Source of the DNA: Bacteroidota bacterium
Lineage (GTDB): Bacteria > Bacteroidota > Ignavibacteria > Ignavibacteriales > Ignavibacteriaceae
Direction: 5' to 3'
NCBI GenBank assembly: GCA_022564295.1
Contig: JADFLR010000019.1
Coordinates: 16,228-80,227, forward strand
Length of the DNA: 64,000 nt
Part shown: positions 58,258 through 64,000 of the stretch, one piece after another
Layout: each line of letters begins with the position of its first letter
Position numbering within the stretch: the stretch's first letter is position 1
The notes under the pieces: generated by a model
Database searches by the model: none
What the model saw: the letters and a program-made list of their open reading frames with translations, nothing else
What the model was told of the DNA's origin: nothing
Position numbers and translations under genes: made by a program

Positions 58258-58550
58258 GCATATTATCAACCTGCAAGATTACTACCTGGTTTTTCCAGTC
58301 ATCGTGCAGAAATGTTGGTTTTTATAGTTACTTCCTAATTAAGCTTTTCATCAATTTCATCACTATCAGTTCCCACATTCTGTATCCATTCCCCCTCGCC
58401 GTATAAAAAAGTAAATTTGCGAGGTGTCTTATCGTGTCGGACTAAATTTAGTGATAATAGAGTATAAACTCAATTGTTTGCTTTACGGATAACAATCTTT
58501 AAGATATGTTACATTGAAAGGTTATGCATACCCAACCGAAGTTTATAAAC
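58258..58550 (+). repeat. Spacer plus cyclase-tail fragment, copy 1
   Basis: Begins tattatcaacctgcaagattac, then agtgataatagagtataaactc, and at 58495-58550 reads SLRYVTLKGYAYPTEVYKL, matching the cyclase C-terminus at 46.9 kb. The cyclase stop is replaced by the taacgcttgg of the next site. Confidence 0.7.
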
Positions 58551-58608
58551 TAACGCTTGGCTTCAAGGGCTGCGAATGAGCAGCCCCGTGAAAACCTGTG
58601 TCAAACCC
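58551..58608 (+). other. attC-like stem-loop after the cyclase-tail copy
   Basis: gggctgc / gcagccc stem (58567-58573, 58580-58586), flanked by ggcttca / tgaaaacc (58559-58565, 58589-58596), beginning taacg. It is the same nested-arm plan as the 4.15-kb site and lies 3' of the 58672-59226 gene on the minus strand. Confidence 0.45.
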
Positions 58609-58671
58609 CGCACTACTACCGTGAGAGCAGAGGTACGCCACCGTTGTTGCTTAACACCGATCCGGCAGTGG

Positions 58672-59226
58672 TTAATTTATCAGATGCACGCCCATCACGC
58701 CCAACGGCGCTGCGCCATCAGTCCTTTTGAGATTAATCTGCACGAAGTAGTAAAAATTCGTAAGATCGAGCACATGGCTGAGAACGTTGCTGGGCGAACC
58801 TGATTGATGCGTTTTCCAGCCCGTCGGGCCGCTGTTCGGAGCATTTGCATCATTTGAACTGACTTTTCCATTTGGTAGCGTTGCAATATGTCCATCTGAT
58901 CTTCTAACTCGTCTAATCACCGCACTTACTAAAGAGGGACCTTGTCTACCGTCCCCGTCGCGATACGTTAGCCGGAGGCTGCGCAAACTGGCTCCATCGA
59001 GATCATCTGTGATGGGACAAATCAATGTAATGTTTCCGGTCCTGTTGTCCTTAAAACGGACTGTTCCGTGTGAAGACACATGAAGATCCCTTAGAATTGG
59101 TATCCCTGCAGACTGAGCAGCCATTGCATTGAATGACCACACCACTTTCGATTGCGCTAACGCTACGCCACCCGGTGCGGTATGCACAATGGTGAACATT
59201 AGTAAAAAAATAAATAACCTTGTCAT
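58672..59226 (-). CDS. Secreted protein, unknown, of foreign composition
   Basis: 184 aa with signal peptide (MTRLFIFLLMFTIVHTAPGG, ending near VALAQ). The mature part is beta-rich with many Gly, Ser and Arg residues (VSSHGTVRFKDNRTGNITLI). No family recognised. It is clearly richer in GC than surrounding genes, and lies between stem-loops at 58.55 and 59.26 kb. GGAGG-like gctggaggaac precedes ATG 59226. Probably acquired recently. Confidence 0.6.
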   Translation of the reverse strand: MTRLFIFLLMFTIVHTAPGGVALAQSKVVWSFNAMAAQSAGIPILRDLHVSSHGTVRFKDNRTGNITLICPITDDLDGASLRSLRLTYRDGDGRQGPSLVSAVIRRVRRSDGHIATLPNGKVSSNDANAPNSGPTGWKTHQSGSPSNVLSHVLDLTNFYYFVQINLKRTDGAAPLGVMGVHLIN

Positions 59227-59256
59227 TGTGTTCCTCCAGCTAAGTTGAGTTGATGT

Positions 59257-59300
59257 TTGCCGGGCGTCGATTGGTCGATGCCCAACATATTATTATTCTG
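59257..59300 (-). other. attC-like hairpin upstream of the 184-aa gene
   Basis: A near-perfect 9-bp stem gggcgtcga / tcgatgccc (59262-59270, 59275-59283; one g/t mismatch) with ttgg loop, followed by aacatattattattctgcaaag, the same boundary motif seen at 50.80 and 58.26 kb. Confidence 0.45.
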
Positions 59301-59689
59301 CAAAGTAATCATCCAATTTAGAACGATATCTTACAAAAAAATCAATTATTTGTTCATTTAATATTTTCAAAAATCTCTCATTATTTTATAATGTTGTTAT
59401 AAGAAAATATTAGCTCTCAATTTTATTAAAACCAACATCTGGCATTTAATGCAGGCTATAGCAAACAAAGCTTTTACAGGAAATAATTCTTAAATTTTCT
59501 ATGGCATAGCATCAATATCAATTCCCCCCTGCCTTAAAAAAAAGAAAATTTGTTGGGTGTATTATTGTTCCAAATGGAACTTAGCAATTATAAAATATAA
59601 ACGCAAATGTTTCCTTCGTATTTGATCATCTTTGGGAAATGTTACAATAAAAGGCTTTACAAATCCTATCGAAGTTTATAAGCTATCAT
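59286..59689 (+). repeat. Spacer plus cyclase-tail fragment, copy 2
   Basis: It aligns, with many substitutions, to 58258-58550, and ends at 59629-59689 with SLGNVTIKGFTNPIEVYKLS and a stop. It precedes the terminator hairpin and the full lipoprotein gene, so it is probably the original convergent arrangement (cyclase plus, lipoprotein minus). Confidence 0.65.
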
Positions 59690-59691
59690 AA

Positions 59692-59720
59692 AAAAACCCC
59701 GCAATAAGCGGGGTTAAAAA
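59692..59720. terminator. Bidirectional terminator hairpin between cyclase tail and lipoprotein
   Basis: Stem aaccccgc / gcggggtt (59695-59702, 59708-59715) with an A-rich 5' side and T-rich 3' side, so it can end transcripts from both directions. The copy at 57986-58006 is identical in the stem. Confidence 0.75.
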
Positions 59721-59747
59721 ACCATCACGGAAATATCAATTGTGTAT

Positions 59748-60653
59748 TTATTGAATAGTTAACATCACACTATTGCCATTTCTCATTACAGTGTGAAATA
59801 CTTTATCATCGTGTTCAACTTCACCAATATCCATCTGCGATACACCAACCATAAGATGTGCTGAATCAACATTGCTTAACAACTCCTGGATTTGTGCTGA
59901 AGAAAATGTGTATTCACCTGTATTCGAATCGAGTATTTCAAAGATTATATGATCAGGATGTGGATGACGAGGTCCTCTCCGTCTCCTATCACGGGATCCT
60001 TTATCGAAACGGGTATTAGCCATTAATCTCACAGCGATCTTTCCATCGGCATTACCACCTTCCCATGTAATTGTTAGATCCTGCGATGGATCAATTGTAT
60101 TACCGTGTTCGTGGCTCGTGATATCCATCAGGGTGGAAGGAGACGTAAGAGAGAATGAAAATTGTGAAATCACATCACTTCCAGTAACCTGAAATTCATA
60201 TTCTATATCAGGAACATATTCAAGTAGTTGATCGGAGTGACCGAAGGGTCGATTGAATAATGAATACATTGTGCCTCGTACATCATTAGAACGCTTATGC
60301 AATTCAATTTGGTTACCGTTGTAATTGATGAACACGGATCCCATATTTAAACCATATCTACGAGAGTCATTTTGATCGCCAAAGGCAACTGCGAATGCCA
60401 TCCCTCTTATGCGTGCTGCATCATCAAAAGGTCTGAATATTTCATTCCATCCAATTGAGAATACACCGTCACTTTCATCAACTGGAATTCCCCCATCTTT
60501 TAAAAGAGCAAGATCACTGTCAATCGTCTGGAAGCTGCTGTTTTCCAGGAAGGCGGAAAATCTATCATCAGGACTATTAACATCATTGCAGGCAATAAAT
60601 AAAAACCCCGATACACAAACAGTAATAAAAAGGGCAAAACTTTTCTTAAGCAT
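59748..60653 (-). CDS. Lipoprotein, unknown, His/Arg-rich loop
   Basis: 301 aa. Lipobox LFIACND with Cys22. The mature protein is mostly beta. A loop near residue 220 (KGSRDRRRRGPRHPHPDHII) is strongly basic and could bind anions or metals. No family recognised. The last ~67 codons recur as fragments at 58.04-58.24 and, diverged, near 55.55 kb. The terminator lies at 59.70 kb. Confidence 0.65.
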   Translation of the reverse strand: MLKKSFALFITVCVSGFLFIACNDVNSPDDRFSAFLENSSFQTIDSDLALLKDGGIPVDESDGVFSIGWNEIFRPFDDAARIRGMAFAVAFGDQNDSRRYGLNMGSVFINYNGNQIELHKRSNDVRGTMYSLFNRPFGHSDQLLEYVPDIEYEFQVTGSDVISQFSFSLTSPSTLMDITSHEHGNTIDPSQDLTITWEGGNADGKIAVRLMANTRFDKGSRDRRRRGPRHPHPDHIIFEILDSNTGEYTFSSAQIQELLSNVDSAHLMVGVSQMDIGEVEHDDKVFHTVMRNGNSVMLTIQ

Positions 60654-60845
60654 TTTTATCTCCTTGAATTTATAGTAAGTAATTTACTCGATTAGACATC
60701 GTTAATCAATGGAAAGTTTAATCAATGCAAAAAAATTTATTTTTCTTGAGTATTATTAATAACATATAAGCTGCGGATCACTACAATTATCGAACAATTA
60801 GAATTATTATCTTTAATTTTAATTTAAGATTAGAAAGTAATTTAT

Positions 60846-61469
60846 ATGGAATGGCAGGAAATAGTTGGATATATAGGTTCTGTACTTATTGCTCTTTCTC
60901 TTATGATGAAAAACATTGTTCGTTTAAGAAAGGTAAATCTATTTGGTGCTTCCACGTTTGCAATTTACGGTTTGCTTGTAAACGCATATCCCGTACTTGT
61001 ACTTAATTCTTTTATTGCACTTGTGGATATTTATTACCTGGTAGATATCTATAGAAAGAAAGATGCATTTAGTCTGATGCCTGTGCTCGATCCAAATCAT
61101 CCCTATTTGAATAAGTTTTTAGATTTTTACAGCGATGATATTAAAAAATTCTCACCTGAATTTAATAGGTACAAAATTGAAGAAGCCAATTATTATTTCA
61201 TCTTGCGCAACCTTGTTCCGGTCGGCATTTTTATCTATAAGATGAGATCATTAGACGAAGCCGAGATACTCTTAGACTATGCAATACCAGACTATAGAGA
61301 TTTAAAAAATGCAAAGTATTTGTATTACGCCGCATCAGAGTTTCTGAAAGAAAAAGGCATTAAAAATTTAATTGCAAAAAGTGAGGTTGATAAACACCGG
61401 AATTACTTAAAGAGAGTTGGTTTTAAAGAAGATACTGAGAACAAAAATATTTTCAGGAAGAAGTTATAA
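60846..61469 (+). CDS. Membrane protein with GNAT-like C-terminal region
   Basis: 207 aa. Three hydrophobic stretches in the first ~80 residues match the YgjV-like inner-membrane part (GYIGSVLIALSLMMKNIVRL, NLFGASTFAIYGLLVNAYPV). The C-terminal ~100 residues (DEAEILLDYAIPDYRDLKNA, then YLKRVGFKEDTENKNIF) resemble the end of a GNAT acetyltransferase. Together they form an uncharacterised two-part protein seen in this group. The next gene starts 3 nt after its stop. Confidence 0.6.
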   Translation: MEWQEIVGYIGSVLIALSLMMKNIVRLRKVNLFGASTFAIYGLLVNAYPVLVLNSFIALVDIYYLVDIYRKKDAFSLMPVLDPNHPYLNKFLDFYSDDIKKFSPEFNRYKIEEANYYFILRNLVPVGIFIYKMRSLDEAEILLDYAIPDYRDLKNAKYLYYAASEFLKEKGIKNLIAKSEVDKHRNYLKRVGFKEDTENKNIFRKKL

Positions 61470-61472
61470 ATT

Positions 61473-61907
61473 ATGGCAAGAGTTAAAATTGAACTCCCCA
61501 AAGAATTCATTTTTAAAACCGAAATTCCAATTCGTATAAATGATATAAACTACGGCGGTCATTTGGGGAATGATGCCGTACTTTCAATTGCACACGAAGC
61601 AAGATTGAGATTTCTCAAACAATACAATTTTACGGAATTGAATGTTGGCGGCGCCGGAATTATGATGGTTGATGCAGCCGTGCAGTATAAATCTGAAGGA
61701 TTACACGGCGATATAATCTTAGTGGAAATTGCAGTGACAGATATCACCAGGATTGGCTGCGATTTTGTGTATCGTTGCACCAACAAAAATACAGGGATCG
61801 TGATCGCTATTGTAAAAACCGGAATTGTGTTTTATGATTATAATAGAAATAAGATTGTGTCTGTTCCTGAAAAATTCAAATCTATTTTATTAATGAGTCC
61901 GCGATAA
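61473..61907 (+). CDS. Acyl-CoA thioesterase-like (4HBT hotdog) protein
   Basis: 144 aa, one hotdog domain. IRINDINYGGHLGNDAVLSI carries the conserved Asp (near 22) and Gly-His of YbgC/4HBT thioesterases, and EARLRFLKQYNF is the long helix. It probably hydrolyses acyl-CoA. It is translationally close to the preceding gene (3-nt gap). Confidence 0.82.
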   Translation: MARVKIELPKEFIFKTEIPIRINDINYGGHLGNDAVLSIAHEARLRFLKQYNFTELNVGGAGIMMVDAAVQYKSEGLHGDIILVEIAVTDITRIGCDFVYRCTNKNTGIVIAIVKTGIVFYDYNRNKIVSVPEKFKSILLMSPR

Positions 61908-61917
61908 AAAGCTTATC

Positions 61918-62015
61918 AAAGTCATTCTGAAGGAGCTTAGCAACTGAAGAATCTCTTATTTTACAATGACTTAGAGATTCTTTCCTGACTTATCGGGATT
62001 CAGAATGACACATAA
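61918..62015. repeat. REP-like palindromic intergenic repeat
   Basis: gtcattctgaaggagc, then gaagaatctc, tagagattctttcc and cgggattcagaatgac form an imperfect inverted repeat across about 95 bp. The ends are complementary (gtcattctga / tcagaatgac). It is the commonplace type of short mobile repeat in these genomes, near the gene-free gap 61908-62090. Confidence 0.6.
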
Positions 62016-62090
62016 GTCTCTCTTAGAGTGAACTCTCAAATGAAATAAAAAAAATTTAGAATCACAAAATTTATTAAAGGATAATACGGT

Positions 62091-63038
62091 TTGTTAGATA
62101 ACATAATATTCACAACGAACATTGTAGCACCTGTTTTCCTCATCATTCTGCTCGGCTATTTTCTTAAGAGGATTGGTGTTATCAACGAAAACTTTATTGA
62201 AATAAATTCAAAATTTGTTTTCAACGTTTCTCTTCCCGCTTTTATCTTTATGAAAATTTCAGCACTCGATTTAACCGCAGCTTTAGATATAGGGCAAATA
62301 ATATTTATCTACGCAGGTACTTTGCTTGTTTATTTCATTGCTTGGATTATCGCTTCATTTTTTATAAAAGATGGCAGAGATTTGAGCGTCTTTGTTCAGG
62401 GCGCTTACCGTAGTAATTTTGCAATCGTCGGACTTGCAATCATAGCCAATCTTTTCGGAGACGAAGGGTTGGGCAAAGCTTCTTTAATACTTGCATTTCT
62501 TTTACCGCTTTATAATGTGCTTGCTGTTATTATTCTTACTATTCCCATGAGAAAAACAAGAAAACTTAATTTAAGCAGTACAGTTCAGGAAATAATTCTA
62601 AATCCGTTGATAATTTCAGTAATTGTTGCACTACCTTTTTCATATTTTAAATTAGAATTACCCTCGATGCTTCTTACTACCGGTAACTTTCTTGCTGATG
62701 TTGCACTACCTCTTGCGCTAATAGGAATAGGCGGATCACTGAATATTGAAAATATCAAACGTGCTTCAGCGCTTGCATTCAGTTCATCAATACTTAAACT
62801 TATTATTGTGCCTGTAGTATTAACTTTCTTTGCTTACTTGTTTGGGTACAGAACAATGGATTTGGGGATTATGTTTATACTGTTTGCATGTCCTACAGCA
62901 ATAGTAAGTTTTATTATGGCAGAAGCGATGGGCTGTAACAGTAAACTTGCCGGGAATATAGTTGTAATAAGTACAATCGGTTCGGTTATTACTATTTCCG
63001 CAGCTATTATTATTTTAAAAAGTGCGGGACTTATTTAG
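62091..63038 (+). CDS. AEC family auxin-efflux-carrier-like transporter
   Basis: 315 aa, about ten helices. Start TTG 62091 (aaagga upstream); no ATG is available. SLPAFIFMKISAL near 45-60 and RSNFAIVGLAI are typical of the family. Similar carriers export organic acids (malate, malonate) or amino acids; the substrate is unknown. Confidence 0.85.
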   Translation: MLDNIIFTTNIVAPVFLIILLGYFLKRIGVINENFIEINSKFVFNVSLPAFIFMKISALDLTAALDIGQIIFIYAGTLLVYFIAWIIASFFIKDGRDLSVFVQGAYRSNFAIVGLAIIANLFGDEGLGKASLILAFLLPLYNVLAVIILTIPMRKTRKLNLSSTVQEIILNPLIISVIVALPFSYFKLELPSMLLTTGNFLADVALPLALIGIGGSLNIENIKRASALAFSSSILKLIIVPVVLTFFAYLFGYRTMDLGIMFILFACPTAIVSFIMAEAMGCNSKLAGNIVVISTIGSVITISAAIIILKSAGLI

Positions 63039-63119
63039 AACTATTTTGTTGTTTATGGTATTATCACTTTAGTAAATTATAACCAAATTAAGGAATAGAT
63101 TCATTAAGAAAGGCTGAAA

Positions 63120-63497
63120 ATGGCATCAATTGGAATTTTGTTAAGCCCATTACTGTTATTACTTGGTGCCGCTTTGTTAATTTTATCTACTTCAATCAGA
63201 TTAAATCATACGCACGATGAAGTACATCATCAAATTGATGAAAAACATTCACACTCGAATGAAACGATTGATCATCTTCTTATGAGATCAAAATATTTTA
63301 GGAATGCACTCGTGTTACCATATTCCTCAATAAGTATTTTTGCTGTAGCTGGTATAGCAATCGGCATTCGCATTGGAACTGCACTTGGTATTGCTATAAA
63401 TGACATTGGTGCAGGTATTGGAATGGGCGTTACAATTGGTGTGGCAATCGGAACGATGATGAACATAAAGATAAACAAGAAAAAGGATGATAAATAG
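63120..63497 (+). CDS. Small membrane protein with Gly-rich C-terminus
   Basis: 125 aa. Helix at residues ~5-25 (LLSPLLLLLGAALLILSTSI), a His-rich hydrophilic loop (HTHDEVHHQIDEKHSHSN), then two Gly/Ile-rich helices (IGIRIGTALGIAI, GMGVTIGVAIGTMM). The His cluster could bind metals. Family not recognised. It precedes the DinB-like gene by 3 nt. Confidence 0.6.
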   Translation: MASIGILLSPLLLLLGAALLILSTSIRLNHTHDEVHHQIDEKHSHSNETIDHLLMRSKYFRNALVLPYSSISIFAVAGIAIGIRIGTALGIAINDIGAGIGMGVTIGVAIGTMMNIKINKKKDDK

Positions 63498-63500
63498 TTT

Positions 63501-63965
63501 ATGGAAAAATTAAGAAAACATGTAGTTAATTCGCTAAAAGGTGGACAGGCATTTGTCCCGATAGAAAAAGCAATAAATAATGTATCTCCTGCTGTGAGAA
63601 ATATAAAACCGAATGAAAATCTTCATTCAATTTGGGAAGAACTTGAACACATTCGAATTGTCCAGGAAGATATTCTTAAATATATTATAAATCCCGATTG
63701 GCAATCACCAAAGTGGCCTGAGGAGTACTGGCCAAAGCCAGCTGCTGATTTTTCCGATGAGAAATGGAATAATACTTACAACGGGTTTATAAACGATTTC
63801 AATAATGTAATCAAACTTGTAAACGATCCCACGATCGACTTGCTTGCAATTATTCCTCACTTAACTGCGCATACATATTTAAGGGAATTTTTGATAATTG
63901 TAGAACACAATGCTTACCATCTCGGAAAGATAGTTGATATAAGAAAAGCCTTAAACGATTGGTAA
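63501..63965 (+). CDS. DinB superfamily protein
   Basis: 154 aa, four-helix bundle. Conserved His ligands: WEELEHIRIVQEDI near 47-60, LTAHTYLREF near 126, and VEHNAYHLGKIVDIRKAL near 135-152, the usual metal-binding set of DinB/DUF664-type proteins. Such proteins are thiol transferases or of unknown function. It probably forms an operon with the preceding small membrane gene. Confidence 0.85.
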   Translation: MEKLRKHVVNSLKGGQAFVPIEKAINNVSPAVRNIKPNENLHSIWEELEHIRIVQEDILKYIINPDWQSPKWPEEYWPKPAADFSDEKWNNTYNGFINDFNNVIKLVNDPTIDLLAIIPHLTAHTYLREFLIIVEHNAYHLGKIVDIRKALNDW

Positions 63966-64000
63966 TTTTTGTAGCACAAATTATTAGAGACTGTTGCAGA

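Noticed and set aside
1..64000. Integrase, transposase, rRNA or tRNA
   Set aside because: None was recognised on either strand, so the mobilising enzyme for the arrays must be elsewhere or absent.

Overview
The window is low-GC, bacterial, and most likely from the Ignavibacteria/Bacteroidota (FCB) branch. The main clue is large secreted proteins that end in type IX secretion (T9SS) sorting domains with the QNYPNPFNPSTTI-type signature. Supporting clues are few Shine-Dalgarno sites, several TTG starts, and an LytS/LytTR pair beside LiaF-like and M16 genes. No rRNA, tRNA, CRISPR array, transposase or integrase was seen.

Layout. (1) 1-10.6 kb is an accessory array. Single genes, nearly all on the minus strand, are separated by copies of one repeat module: a TPR protein, a deiodinase-like thioredoxin-fold protein, a PP2C phosphatase (inverted), an AAA_13 ATPase, a sulfatase, a small membrane protein and a nuclease-like protein. 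The module is the last ~57 codons of a T9SS/lamin-tail protein plus about 110-130 bp of 3' flank, and the apparent parent gene lies at 10.4-12.8 kb. Attachment-site-like stem-loops follow several of the genes. (2) 13.0-17.1 kb is a minus-strand cluster of unknown and defence-like genes, including an HsdR_N-type nuclease-fold protein and a pentapeptide-TIR protein. (3) 17.1-21.2 kb holds two T9SS cargo proteins, then an SDR oxidoreductase, and a solo OLD-family nuclease at 22.2-24.0 kb. (4) 24.5-45.9 kb is mostly housekeeping: a DUF3109 protein, sigma-54, an ICMT-like protein, HslVU, a CHASE2/sigma-54 activator, MscS, an M16 peptidase pair, LiaF-LytS-LytTR, an acylating aldehyde dehydrogenase, a glycosyltransferase, a cytidylate-kinase-like protein and a class V aminotransferase. 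(5) 46.7-60.7 kb is a second scrambled region. It contains a restriction-modification pair, a HEPN-type gene pair, an RND efflux pair, a truncated AI-2E exporter and a foreign-looking 184-aa gene, interspersed with repeated 3' ends of an adenylate cyclase and of a lipoprotein. (6) 60.8 kb to the end is ordinary: a membrane/GNAT-like protein, a thioesterase, an AEC carrier, a small membrane protein and a DinB-like protein.

The most interesting pattern is that accessory and defence-type genes appear as cassettes at duplicated 3' gene ends, at two unrelated loci and possibly a third. They share a short CTGCAAATTA-like motif and stem-loops resembling integron attC sites, but no integrase is in view. 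I infer an integrase-less cassette array or an undescribed element that inserts at and duplicates gene 3' ends. Several genes are decaying: an in-frame TAG in an M16 gene, likely 1-nt frameshifts in two genes, a PurU remnant and a half-length AI-2E gene.
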